Counted from the first letter of the stretch, positions 24,499 to 32,952 are shown. The stretch is DNA of 37,272 nt from Desulfobulbaceae bacterium UBA2775 (GCA_002352445.1 DEIL01000143.1:6895-44166); one strand, 5' to 3'. Notes: generated from the sequence alone by a model not told the origin. Translations and numbers: made by a program.

Positions 24499-25368
24499 TC
24501 AATAAATAAATCGATCAAAATGATACCACTCAAATGGATGTTTCCGCAGTGATTTTTCCAGCAGATCGGCGTACTGCTGAGCAGCTTGTGAAATGGATTT
24601 GCTTCTATCTTGACGGGATTCAGGTTGGATAGGAATTGGGTTGGACAGGGTAAAATGGTAGCGGTTTTTGCCGATACGGAATGCGAAAAAGACAAAGAGC
24701 GGTGCACCGGACAGCAGAGCGAAAATAAAAGGCGCTTCCGGCAGGTAGGCATCATGGCCAAGGAAAGTAACACGTACCTTACGTTGATTGCTGCGCCAGA
24801 CAATATCTCCTGCCATGGATACCAGGCCCCCGGACTGTAAAAATCGAATTCCTTCCAATGCAGAAAATGGTGAATTGTCATCCTGGTCGGTGGTGATGAT
24901 AGTTACTCCGGATCTGCGGAGATTATCCTTCTGCATCCGCTCTACGCCTTCTTTTTCCTTAACTCCCATATAGAGAAGAAGCTTCAGGTCATCTCGCTGT
25001 TGATTGAGCAGTGTTGCAGCCATTTCCCAGTTTCCAAGGTGGGACATAAGGAGAATACCGCCTTGGCACCCAATGACCGCTTCCAGTTCCTCCCATCCCT
25101 GAGATGTGAAGGTTGTTGATTTGGATTGACCTGCCAGGAACCTGTCAAAATGGATAGTGGTGAAATTCTGGTATTGGTTGAAGGTACACCAGAGATGGTA
25201 GAGTTTTCCTCTCTCGGGATAGAGGGCGGCATAAAATCGGCTGCTTTCTGTAACTCGTCTGGAGAATAGAAAATAGCCGGTTGCAATAATTCGGGAGACA
25301 ATGATAAATATCCACGATCCGCATAGTCCGGCAGTACGGACAAGCAGTTTGTACCATAAGCCATTCAT
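24499..25368 (-). CDS. LpxL/HtrB-type lipid acyltransferase
   Basis: A 289-aa member of the bacterial lipid A biosynthesis acyltransferase family. The catalytic H-x4-E is His110 to Glu115 (SHLGNWE). An N-terminal hydrophobic segment (about 12-36) anchors it in the inner membrane. Later family segments include GDIVWRSNQRKVRVTFLG and FEWYHFDRF near the end. Its start overlaps the glycosyltransferase stop (ATGA). Similar GT2-acyltransferase pairs occur in aryl-polyene loci, where they are thought to build the lipid anchor. True lipid A acylation is less likely given the context. Repeat copy B follows its stop codon. Confidence 0.87.
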   Translation of the reverse strand: MNGLWYKLLVRTAGLCGSWIFIIVSRIIATGYFLFSRRVTESSRFYAALYPERGKLYHLWCTFNQYQNFTTIHFDRFLAGQSKSTTFTSQGWEELEAVIGCQGGILLMSHLGNWEMAATLLNQQRDDLKLLLYMGVKEKEGVERMQKDNLRRSGVTIITTDQDDNSPFSALEGIRFLQSGGLVSMAGDIVWRSNQRKVRVTFLGHDAYLPEAPFIFALLSGAPLFVFFAFRIGKNRYHFTLSNPIPIQPESRQDRSKSISQAAQQYADLLEKSLRKHPFEWYHFDRFIY

Positions 25369-26069
25369 GATCGAGACATCCTGAAAAATCGAGCAAAGAT
25401 CAGTCTACTGAACGTGACGGAATTACGCCAGAAATCAAGCCAGGGACGAAAGTGACTTATCCTTTCTCCCTTTCTCTGATAGACGACCTGAACCGGTACT
25501 TCCTTTATTTCGATACCCTGTTGTTGAGCTTTGACCAGGATTTCCACCTCAAACTGGTACCGTCTGGCCTCTATGTTAAGCTGTAAGACTTCCGGAATAG
25601 GATAGAGTCTGAAACCTGACTGGGAATCTTCAACCAAAGGTCCGCCGGCAGTCCATACCCAGAAGTTGGAAAATTTGCGGCCAAATCGGCTGGTCCATGG
25701 CACATTTTTCTTATCGTCCATGCCTTGACGGTTGCCCAGGACAATGCACCTCTCCCCCTTATTCACTGCATTGAGTAATTCCTTGGCATCTTCAGGGTTG
25801 TGCTGGCCATCCCCGTCAAGGGTGATTGCCCAATCACATTTTTTTTCTACTGCAGCTGCAAAGCCGGTAAGAATGGCAGCACCTTTGCCTCGGTTAACAG
25901 GATGGCGCAGGACGATGATCCCTTTAATTATATCAATACTATTGGTGGTGGAGTCTGTTGAACCGTCATCAATCACAAAAACCGGCAGGTCAAGTTGAAG
26001 AACCTGCCGGACAACCTCGCCGATCTGCATACCATGATTGTAAACAGGAATAATGACAGCTGGGTTCAT
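25365..26069 (-). CDS. Family 2 glycosyltransferase
   Basis: A compact GT-A fold enzyme of 234 aa. It shows the nucleotide-sugar motif VIDDGSTDST (33-41) and the metal-binding D-x-D within TLDGDGQHNPEDA (Asp85 and Asp87). SQSGFRLYP follows in the acceptor region. It has no membrane helices, unlike DPM1-GtrA fusions, and resembles dolichol-phosphate-sugar synthase-type GT2 enzymes. The start is one base after the FakA-FakB-like gene ends, and the stop overlaps the LpxL-type acyltransferase. It probably adds a sugar to the lipid or acyl acceptor of this locus; donor and acceptor are not predictable. Confidence 0.88.
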   Translation of the reverse strand: MNPAVIIPVYNHGMQIGEVVRQVLQLDLPVFVIDDGSTDSTTNSIDIIKGIIVLRHPVNRGKGAAILTGFAAAVEKKCDWAITLDGDGQHNPEDAKELLNAVNKGERCIVLGNRQGMDDKKNVPWTSRFGRKFSNFWVWTAGGPLVEDSQSGFRLYPIPEVLQLNIEARRYQFEVEILVKAQQQGIEIKEVPVQVVYQRKGERISHFRPWLDFWRNSVTFSRLIFARFFRMSRS

Positions 26070-26070
26070 A

Positions 26071-27780
26071 TTAGAGGTAAGGTTTAAAGGCTATGGCCCA
26101 GGTTCCAGGCCCCATATGAACACCGGAGGTCAGGGATAGAGGAGTGAGCAGAATGTCCGCTTTTGGTAACAGAGTTTTGACCTGCTGTCGCACAGTACCA
26201 CCCACCCATTTTTTATTGTCTGAATATTGGAGCATGATCAGGGGTGTAGCAGATTCATCAAAATGGCTGTTCAGCTTTTCTATGGCAAAGCTCAGCTGTC
26301 CGTCTTTGCTACGGACAACAGCGATTTTCCGCACTTCATTGCCGGTCGGGCTTATGACAGGTTTCATGCTGAGCAGGTCACCGAAAAAGCCTCTGGTTCT
26401 TGATATTCGGCCACCGGCAACAAGATATTTCAGTTCATCTATAAAGACATACTCTTTACATTCTGCAATACTTTTAAGGGCAAAATCGATGACTTTTTCC
26501 GGGCTATCGATGTTCTTTAAATATCCGGCGGTGAGTAGGGCAATAAGAGCAAGTCGTCCGGAAGCTGCACCTGTATCCAGAACTGTCAACAGATTATCAG
26601 AATCATTTTCCTTTTTCCAGGTGATGGCAGTATCATAGTTACCCGTAAAGGCAGAGCCAGCACAAAGATACAGGGAACGACCGAACTGTTGACAAATGCT
26701 CTGATAGTGCTGATGTCGCTCAAATGTGGAGGACTGGGCGGTTGTGACCTTTCCGCCCTTGCGCATCAGGGGGTAGATTTGTTCAGGTTTATACAGGCTT
26801 TCAGGCCTTGAGTTATTGCCGGCTATGATATAGCTGTCAAGCAGGGTGATCCCATGACGATGGGCCATTTCTCTTGTAAGCGAGCCGGCAGCATCGGTTG
26901 CGATATGGAGAACCGGTTTTTCTCCCGCGTCTAATCGTTGCCCTGCACCTTCTTGATTAATTGTCTCATCGGACCATTGGACAATATTACCAAATGAGCC
27001 GAGTTGTCCTCGCAGATGATCAGGATCCGGGGTATGTAGATGAACCTTCAATATGGAATCATCCTGCACCAGTACTACACTTTCTCCCAGTTCTGCAATG
27101 GAGTCCCGGACTGCGGTATCTTTAACACCCATTTGAATGACAGCATCTACACAATAGCCGTTGGTGGCTTTTGGCTGAAAGGAGCTGTTAATTGCAAGTT
27201 TGCCTGGGAAAAGGTCAAAGACGGAGATGGATCTGTCGTTTTGCCCGGCGATGTCTCTGAAAAAGCCATCAAAATAAAGATACATGGCCAGGGCACCGGA
27301 ATCCACTACTCCGGCTTCCTTTAGCTCGGGCAAGATCTGCGAGGTGTCACGAACTGCCTTTTGCAACTCGAAACTCAAGGGGAGATAAATTGATTCCAAT
27401 TTGACGTTTGAAGCAAGAACCGAGGCGAGTCCGTCAAAAACCGAGAGCATGGTTCCCGCACAGGGGCCGGCAATTGCCTGCCAGGCCTTTTTTCTGCCGG
27501 TTTCCGCTTTTTCGGCAAGGTCAGAGAAGCTTTCTGCCTGACAAAATTCCCGAAAAAAAGCTGCAGCAATATTGCCGGAGTTGCCGGTTGCACAGCGAGC
27601 CAGCAAGTTACGGGTTATTTTGCAGTTTCCTTCACTATCACGAAGCGGTGCCAGACTGATACGCAGATTGCTTCCGGTATCTCCGTCGGTTACAGGAAAC
27701 ACATTGATCCGATCCAGAAGATCGGCCCAGGCAGAAAGACATGCATAACCAGCAGCAAAGCTTTTCTTAAGATGGCTCAT
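26071..27780 (-). CDS. FakA-FakB-like fusion (DhaL/DAK2 kinase domain plus DegV domain)
   Basis: This 569-aa protein joins two halves that are separate in Firmicutes fatty acid kinase. Residues 1 to about 180 are a DhaL/DAK2 kinase domain with the nucleotide and metal motif NVFPVTDGDTGSN (26-38) and GNSGNIAAAF (66-75). Residues about 205-275 match the FakA middle domain, including VHLHT (246-250), whose histidine corresponds to the catalytic position of FakA. Residues about 289-569 are a DegV/FakB fatty-acid-binding domain (IATDAAGSLT, TTAQSS at 346-351, ELKYLVAGGRIS at 449-460, LLSMKPVISPTG). The usual FakA C-terminal domain is replaced by the binding domain. Predicted reaction: ATP-dependent phosphorylation of a bound free fatty acid to acyl-phosphate. 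It is coupled on both sides to locus genes. Confidence 0.85.
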   Translation of the reverse strand: MSHLKKSFAAGYACLSAWADLLDRINVFPVTDGDTGSNLRISLAPLRDSEGNCKITRNLLARCATGNSGNIAAAFFREFCQAESFSDLAEKAETGRKKAWQAIAGPCAGTMLSVFDGLASVLASNVKLESIYLPLSFELQKAVRDTSQILPELKEAGVVDSGALAMYLYFDGFFRDIAGQNDRSISVFDLFPGKLAINSSFQPKATNGYCVDAVIQMGVKDTAVRDSIAELGESVVLVQDDSILKVHLHTPDPDHLRGQLGSFGNIVQWSDETINQEGAGQRLDAGEKPVLHIATDAAGSLTREMAHRHGITLLDSYIIAGNNSRPESLYKPEQIYPLMRKGGKVTTAQSSTFERHQHYQSICQQFGRSLYLCAGSAFTGNYDTAITWKKENDSDNLLTVLDTGAASGRLALIALLTAGYLKNIDSPEKVIDFALKSIAECKEYVFIDELKYLVAGGRISRTRGFFGDLLSMKPVISPTGNEVRKIAVVRSKDGQLSFAIEKLNSHFDESATPLIMLQYSDNKKWVGGTVRQQVKTLLPKADILLTPLSLTSGVHMGPGTWAIAFKPYL

Positions 27781-29138
27781 CGATCCAGAAGGTGGGTAAT
27801 AGTTTGCCAGTCATATTTACCATTGTCATTCACAGGAATCCGATCAACTATTTTAATGCGACGGGGCAGGGCATATGGTTCAAGGGCATCAATCAGTGTT
27901 TTTTTAATCGTATCGGTCTCTTTCCTGCAGCTCTGTATTAAAACGCCGATTCGGTGTTCACGCCCTCCCGCTTCAGGTAGAGCCATGACGACACAGTCCA
28001 TAACCCCTGATTCGTTTTTAATAAGAGCTCGGATTTCCTCGAGATCGACCCGCTTTCCTCCCACCTTCGTCACCATATCGGTCCTCCCTTTCAGGGCAAA
28101 TTTGCTTGTTCCGTGAGCTTCAACTCGATCATTGACAGTAAAAAAACCATCTCCATCAACGGGCAAATCGGGAGAGATATAGGGTGAGCGTACTGCAAGG
28201 TGGTGTCCCATGATTTTCCAGTCAATCGTTGAAAAAGGAGTGAAAAATCGTTCGCCAAGGTATCTGTTTCTTGTCGCAATACCACCAGTTTCTGTGGATC
28301 CATACACTTCCACAACGCCTGTCTCATTTTGGACGCTGAATGCTTCACTATCCTCCTCAGCGAGCATGCCGGCAGATGAAAAAGCCAGCCGCAATGATAT
28401 GGTTTTACCTCGGAGTACCCGGTAATGGGCCGGGACACCAGCCAGAATAGTAACCTTATGTTCCTGTGCGGCACCAACAATTTCATTTGGAAAAGAAGGT
28501 ATTTTACCTACGACAGCTGCAGAAGATAGAAGAGGCAGGACAACGGAGAAAAGCAACCCATATATATGGTAGGGTGGGATGGTGGCTAGAATGCAGTCTT
28601 GTTCTGTTATTTCATAGCGATTAGCCAGGTAAAACCCTTCACTGAAAATATTTTCTGCTGTTTTGGACCAGACCTGTGGAGAACCTGTTGAGCCACCTGT
28701 GAAAATTTTCAGAAGCTCAGGTCGGGACAGGGTTTGGGTATTGGCCGGAATTTCTGAGAATCCTCTCAGTTGTGGACAGATTATCTTCACCCCCGGGGGG
28801 AATTTTCTCACCACATCGGAAATGGCGGTTGTAAAGCCGGTCTCCTGCTGCATTCGGGCAAGAGTATTGGCAGAAAAAGCATAGGGCAGCAGCAGAGCTG
28901 GTCCACCACCAAGTGAGGCCAGCAGCGCAGCAGCCATTATTGCCTTGTTGTCAGCAGCAAGACAGACAGCCGCCTTCTTATACCCGGGTTCGACCAGTTC
29001 AGTACGCAACCAGGAAGCCATTGCATATACCTCACCAAAGGTAGAGCCGGATCGGACAAACTCTCTGTCCGGATATTTCGGTCCCTGCAGCAGCTGGTGT
29101 ATTGCTCTTTCTATATCCGGCAGAGAATTAGTTCTCAT
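27777..29138 (-). CDS. AMP-binding acyl-activating enzyme (acyl-ACP/CoA synthetase-like)
   Basis: An ANL-superfamily adenylating enzyme of 453 aa, shorter than typical acyl-CoA synthetases and similar in size to those of aryl-polyene loci. The P-loop-like motif is TGGSTGSPQ (147-155), with Gln where the classical Lys stands. The aromatic motif EVYGSTETGG and the C-terminal catalytic Lys441 (NDNGKYDW) are present, and LKGRTDMVTKVGGKRVDLEEI marks the hinge. It would activate a free or aromatic acid and may load one of the two ACPs. It overlaps the radical SAM stop by 11 bases and the FakA-FakB-like start by four. Substrate unknown. Confidence 0.87.
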   Translation of the reverse strand: MRTNSLPDIERAIHQLLQGPKYPDREFVRSGSTFGEVYAMASWLRTELVEPGYKKAAVCLAADNKAIMAAALLASLGGGPALLLPYAFSANTLARMQQETGFTTAISDVVRKFPPGVKIICPQLRGFSEIPANTQTLSRPELLKIFTGGSTGSPQVWSKTAENIFSEGFYLANRYEITEQDCILATIPPYHIYGLLFSVVLPLLSSAAVVGKIPSFPNEIVGAAQEHKVTILAGVPAHYRVLRGKTISLRLAFSSAGMLAEEDSEAFSVQNETGVVEVYGSTETGGIATRNRYLGERFFTPFSTIDWKIMGHHLAVRSPYISPDLPVDGDGFFTVNDRVEAHGTSKFALKGRTDMVTKVGGKRVDLEEIRALIKNESGVMDCVVMALPEAGGREHRIGVLIQSCRKETDTIKKTLIDALEPYALPRRIKIVDRIPVNDNGKYDWQTITHLLDR

Positions 29139-30405
29139 TATCTCGGTTCACCGGTCTGCCAAAAGATTGTCCGCTAAGGTTTCTGTCCCGAGGTTTGAAA
29201 GTATTGTCCGCCATCTCTCTTTTTACAACCTGCTTAAACAGCTTGGCCATCTTTATTCCCTGGGGCTCGTCCTGATAAAAGGTATTCCATGCGTAATCAA
29301 GCAACTCCTGCAGCTTTTCCGGACTCATATTTTTTGGCTGAAAAACCACTTGATCAGCCGAAAAATCATTCCAGTCATGGGACAGGATACGATTTTCTTT
29401 ACTCAGTTCATCGTAAGCTTTTGTATGAGGAAATGGTGTCAGTACTGTAAATTCAGCAAGATCCAGCTCAATTTCAAGCAGGAAATCGATCAACCGTTTG
29501 ATGAAATCTTCAGTGTGATTGTCAAGTCCCAATAGAATTGTCCCTTCCACCCCGATTCCGTGATCATGATAGCGTTTGATCCGCTCTTTGATATAATCAG
29601 AAGTGTCAAAGACTGCCTGGTACACATACCAGGCTCCGGCCCGGGCAGCCAGATCAAGAACTTCCGGTTTGTCTTCTATAGGATGGGAACACCAACTCTT
29701 TTTCAGCGGAATCATCTCCTGGAAGAGCTCCATCTCCCATCTGGTATCCTGGGCTAGAGAGTTATCGACAATAAAGAGTCGGTTATTGTCGATACCGGCG
29801 ATTTCGGCCACCGCCTTGTCAATGGGGCGCGGTCGAAATATTCTTCCCCCCAGGTAGGAGACGGCACAGGGATAGCAGTTAAAACGGCATCCCCGTGAAG
29901 TATGTACCAGATCAACCATCTGCACGCCTTTAAAGTTGTAGAGCTTGCGGTTGAGGATATCCCTTCGTGCCGGGCCAACCAGACCGATATCTGGTCTCTT
30001 ATTGAGAAAATCATAGCAGGACTGCAAGCTGTTTTGGCTGAAGTCGGAGAGAACCCGTTCCATCCTCCCTTCGGCCTCACCAAGAAAAACTGCATCTGCG
30101 TGTCCCATGGTTTCCTCAGCATGGAGCATGGTGGCAATGCCGCCAAAAATGACCTTAATACCTCTTTTTCGGTAGCTGTCAGCAATCTCCCAGCCTCTTT
30201 TTACCTGGACTGTGAGCATCATGGAGATGCCTACAAAATCAACATCGTCGTCAAAATCAATGGTTTCCAGATTTTCATCGATAAAATCTATATCAACATA
30301 ATCGGGAAGTGCAGCAGCAAAGACCACCGGACCGTGGGGGGGCAGATGGAATTCTGTCTGTCTGCTCAGTTTGGCCCATTTGGGATATATAAGTTTAAAT
30401 TTCAT
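29128..30405 (-). CDS. B12-binding-type radical SAM protein
   Basis: A 425-aa radical SAM enzyme with an N-terminal cobalamin-binding-type Rossmann domain (about 1-125; VDFVGISMMLTVQVKRGWEIA, IKVIFGGIATMLHAEE, AVFLGEAEG). No canonical D-x-H-x-x-G is visible. The cluster motif is Cys173, Cys177, Cys180 in HTSRGCRFNCYPC. The barrel carries LFIVDNSLAQDTRWEMELF and GTILLGLDNHTEDF. Related proteins are annotated as BchE- or HpnP-like enzymes acting on hydrophobic substrates. It lies between the lipoprotein (one-base overlap) and the acyl-activating enzyme (11-base overlap). A role in modifying the acyl chain is inferred from context. Confidence 0.86.
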   Translation of the reverse strand: MKFKLIYPKWAKLSRQTEFHLPPHGPVVFAAALPDYVDIDFIDENLETIDFDDDVDFVGISMMLTVQVKRGWEIADSYRKRGIKVIFGGIATMLHAEETMGHADAVFLGEAEGRMERVLSDFSQNSLQSCYDFLNKRPDIGLVGPARRDILNRKLYNFKGVQMVDLVHTSRGCRFNCYPCAVSYLGGRIFRPRPIDKAVAEIAGIDNNRLFIVDNSLAQDTRWEMELFQEMIPLKKSWCSHPIEDKPEVLDLAARAGAWYVYQAVFDTSDYIKERIKRYHDHGIGVEGTILLGLDNHTEDFIKRLIDFLLEIELDLAEFTVLTPFPHTKAYDELSKENRILSHDWNDFSADQVVFQPKNMSPEKLQELLDYAWNTFYQDEPQGIKMAKLFKQVVKREMADNTFKPRDRNLSGQSFGRPVNRDNEN

Positions 30406-31073
30406 TAAAAATTATCAGCACGTATTAATGTCATTTTAAGTGTATAGCCGGTTTGGCCATAACTGTTTAGTTCAAGATATTCAGGTATTAAAGTGGAGCT
30501 TTTTTTTCTACATGATTGCCCCACAACGGAGCGATCCAGGGTCATGTCTGAACTATAACTCTTAATTTGCCAGCAGTCATCTACCTCCGGCAGAACATCA
30601 ATAATTCTGCCGCTGTCATCAGTATGCCGGCAGACAGCCAGTGCTCCTGTTATTTGCCCTTCCTGCACATCCCCTGCGGTTGGAGACAGAAAAATTGTTT
30701 GAATGTCGCTCATCAACCCGTCCGCAAACCGGGGATTATCGAAGGGAGGTATGGCTCGTCGGATTTCCAACCCATTTTCTTTGCTGTAGGCCGCTTCAAA
30801 AAGTGTAAGCCCTTCAACGGTGATCAAGGCACAGTTAATAATCTTTTCAGTAAGAGAGGTTACTCCAAGAACAGTAGTGGAGGTGCCGTTTTTTACAGTA
30901 AAGTTGATGGAGTGAACAAACTGCCATTTCCCCTGGGGAAAGACAGCTGCACAATTGGGTCTCCCTTGTATCTGCTGTCCTGGATTTAATCCCGGAAGGT
31001 CTATCTGTTTTTCTGCGGCACAGGCAACAAGGAGGGACAGTATTATAACCAGGTAGAAGTTGTGTAGCTTCAT
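30405..31073 (-). CDS. Predicted outer-membrane lipoprotein (DUF3261-like)
   Basis: A 222-aa protein with a lipoprotein signal: hydrophobic stretch LVIILSLLVAC with the modified cysteine at position 18, followed by Ala-Ala-Glu. The residues after the cysteine carry no Asp at +2, so outer-membrane sorting is expected. The mature part is beta-rich and contains further cysteines at about 41, 81, 148, 167 and 188. It resembles, without a firm match, the small DUF3261-type lipoproteins of aryl-polyene loci, which may accept a lipid at the outer membrane. It overlaps the LolA-like gene by four bases, supporting a shared transport role. Confidence 0.75.
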   Translation of the reverse strand: MKLHNFYLVIILSLLVACAAEKQIDLPGLNPGQQIQGRPNCAAVFPQGKWQFVHSINFTVKNGTSTTVLGVTSLTEKIINCALITVEGLTLFEAAYSKENGLEIRRAIPPFDNPRFADGLMSDIQTIFLSPTAGDVQEGQITGALAVCRHTDDSGRIIDVLPEVDDCWQIKSYSSDMTLDRSVVGQSCRKKSSTLIPEYLELNSYGQTGYTLKMTLIRADNF

Positions 31074-31663
31074 TTTTGGATGAACAGGGCGCTGGGTATT
31101 ATCTTATTGATAACAGCATTGTTGAAGGTCATCCTGGTGTAGGAATCAGAACCTTCATAAATCGTTATACTGTTGAGGACTCCTTTTTGGTCTGCAAGCC
31201 TAAGTTCAATTCTGCTGATTAAGCCGGCAAGGGATTGTTCTCTGGGTTCGAGCAGGATGGTCTGTTTATCGGGAAAAGATGCGACGAACATCTCATTATC
31301 TGTAAATCGACCATCAAGCCAGTTGCTTATTTCACCCAGCATAAACTGCATGGCGTCAAGTCCGATCCCTTGATCTTCTATGAATCGGCCGTCTGTCTTA
31401 ACAAATTTACTCAATTTACCGTCGTGCATGAGCAGGATAGATGGAATAGGAACCAGGTATTCCCAGCGTAGCGATCGAGGAGCCTGAAAGGCAAAAATCC
31501 CGGTTGAAACAATTGGTTTTGCAAGTATTCTCAGGTGCTTTTCCTGGACGAAGTCGGCCCTGATTGAATGCAGGTGAACTTGATCCTGAACTGCAGAACC
31601 AAAGGAAGAAATCGGGGCGAGGAATAACAGAAAGGTGGTAAAGAGCAGTGTCAGCGATTTCAT
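31070..31663 (-). CDS. LolA-like periplasmic lipid carrier protein
   Basis: A 197-aa protein with a signal peptide (about 1-23) and the LolA/LolB-like beta-sheet pattern. Key segments are IRADFVQEKHLRILAKPIVSTGIFAF and LRWEYLVPIPSILLMHDGKL, which match the conserved early strands of LolA (a Gln-Glu-Lys-His then Gly-x-Phe pattern). Such paralogs inside aryl-polyene-type loci probably carry the product or its lipoprotein through the periplasm. It is likely not the housekeeping LolA, given the operon context. It overlaps fabG by one base (TAATG) and the lipoprotein by four, so the three are translationally linked. Confidence 0.85.
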   Translation of the reverse strand: MKSLTLLFTTFLLFLAPISSFGSAVQDQVHLHSIRADFVQEKHLRILAKPIVSTGIFAFQAPRSLRWEYLVPIPSILLMHDGKLSKFVKTDGRFIEDQGIGLDAMQFMLGEISNWLDGRFTDNEMFVASFPDKQTILLEPREQSLAGLISRIELRLADQKGVLNSITIYEGSDSYTRMTFNNAVINKIIPSALFIQK

Positions 31664-32400
31664 TAAAACATCCCGCCATTAACAGAAATTATCTGGCCGG
31701 TCATATAGGAAGCCGCATCGGAGCAGAGAAATCCTACCACCCGGGCAACCTCATCAGGTCGTCCGATGCGGGACATGGGGATCATAGCTTTGATCTGATC
31801 TTTTGGTACATTCCTGATCATTTCTGTTTCAATAAGGCCCGGTGCCACCACATTAACCCGGATGCCGAGCCGGGCAACCTCGCAGGCAACTCCCCGGCTG
31901 GCAGCATTCAAGCCTGCTTTGGCTGCAGAATAGTTAGCCTGACCCCGGTGGGCCATAAGAGAACTGGCGGATGATATGGACACAATAGTTCCCTTTCGTC
32001 TGCGCACCATTTTCTCAATTACGGGTCGGGTCAAATTGTAAAAGCCATGCAGGCTGGTATCAATCACAGACTGCCAGTTGTCTGGAGACATCATCATAAA
32101 CAGACCATCGGCTATGATGCCGGCGTTGTTGATCAGGATATCAATACTGCCCAGTCGTTCGGCAATATCTTCAACGGCCTTCTCTGTGATTTCTTCATCC
32201 CTGACATCGAATTGATAAATTTCACCCTGACTGCCGACGTCTTGGACCATCGCCAGGGTCTGTTCTGCACCGTTTTTATCCCCCAGGTAATTGATAACAG
32301 TGTAGCAGCCACACCGCGCCAACTCCACACAGATTGCCCTGCCGATCCCTTTGCTGCCGCCGGTTATTATAGCAATCTGCTGGTCGTCTTTTGCCGTCAT
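31663..32400 (-). CDS. 3-oxoacyl-ACP reductase (FabG-like)
   Basis: A classical short-chain dehydrogenase of 245 aa. The NADP(H) motif is TGGSKGIG (13-20), NNAG lies at 91-94, and the catalytic residues are a Ser in SISSASS (141-147) with Tyr157 and Lys161 (YSAAK). The C-terminal SRIGRPDEVARVVGFLCSD and GQIISVNGG are FabG-type. It reduces the 3-keto group made by the ketosynthases. It follows the dehydratase by five bases, so reduction and dehydration are encoded next to each other. No enoyl reductase was found, which fits a polyene-type product. The call is solid at family level. Confidence 0.93.
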   Translation of the reverse strand: MTAKDDQQIAIITGGSKGIGRAICVELARCGCYTVINYLGDKNGAEQTLAMVQDVGSQGEIYQFDVRDEEITEKAVEDIAERLGSIDILINNAGIIADGLFMMMSPDNWQSVIDTSLHGFYNLTRPVIEKMVRRRKGTIVSISSASSLMAHRGQANYSAAKAGLNAASRGVACEVARLGIRVNVVAPGLIETEMIRNVPKDQIKAMIPMSRIGRPDEVARVVGFLCSDAASYMTGQIISVNGGMF

Positions 32401-32405
32401 TTTAT

Positions 32406-32840
32406 TTATGCCTGGAAGAGCTGCAGGGTGATCTCACCGATTAGTTTAGTGTCCATGACCTGTTCACAGAATACTTCTCGAAGATTCTCAAAATTGTGCG
32501 TATTTTCAGCACTGGTGATGATGTCACTGCCAAGGGGTAGATATTCAATAAAAATCTCAGCTTTTTTGATGCCCACCAGCCAGCCCATCTGATTAGAATC
32601 AAGCCCCTGAGTCTGTATCCTGTTCCACCCGTTGCATACTCCTGCTGTCTGTGCGGCCAGTTCTATTAAAATTAAGGGATGTATTTCTTTGCCATCAGTC
32701 ATGGGCCAGGATTTTTCCGGACGACAGAGTGTCCGGGCATGTTTACTGTCAACCTCAAGAACCTTTTCCACAAACAACATGTTGCCGCGATGGGGGAGCA
32801 AGTCTTCAAGGGTCAGATCGGAAAGTGGTATTGTACTCAT
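32406..32840 (-). CDS. 3-hydroxyacyl-ACP dehydratase, hotdog fold (ApeP/FabZ-like)
   Basis: A 144-aa hotdog-fold protein. The N-terminal LLPHRGNMLFVEKVLEVD (His17) is the FabZ/ApeP family start, and HPLILIELAAQTAGV carries the conserved Glu60 of the central helix. It lacks the HFPG motif of housekeeping FabZ, so it belongs with the variant dehydratases of polyene-type loci. It would dehydrate 3-hydroxyacyl-ACP to the trans-2-enoyl form. It is the first gene of the 14-gene left arm. Its upstream region is shared with the divergent right arm and contains a possible promoter and operator. No strong Shine-Dalgarno is seen. Confidence 0.87.
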   Translation of the reverse strand: MSTIPLSDLTLEDLLPHRGNMLFVEKVLEVDSKHARTLCRPEKSWPMTDGKEIHPLILIELAAQTAGVCNGWNRIQTQGLDSNQMGWLVGIKKAEIFIEYLPLGSDIITSAENTHNFENLREVFCEQVMDTKLIGEITLQLFQA

Positions 32841-32912
32841 GACAAATCATTGACATTGATACTCTATTATTAAGAAAGCCGCCACCAAATGAGATGACAA
32901 ATCCATGCGACC

Positions 32913-32918
32913 ATTATA
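32913..32918 (-). promoter_or_regulatory. Possible -10 element for the left-arm operon
   Basis: The - strand reads TATAAT, a perfect -10 match, 73 bases before the dehydratase start. No good -35 is found at 16-18 bases, so an activator or a different sigma factor may be needed. Confidence 0.4.
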
Positions 32919-32920
32919 CT

Positions 32921-32931
32921 ATATGTCATAT
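32921..32931. promoter_or_regulatory. Palindrome, possible operator
   Basis: ATATG-T-CATAT is a perfect 5+1+5 palindrome. It lies in what would be the -10/-35 spacer for the left-arm -10 element, a position where a bound protein would block transcription. No regulator gene was recognised in the window. Confidence 0.35.
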
Positions 32932-32952
32932 GATTTAACATCAGTACAATTT

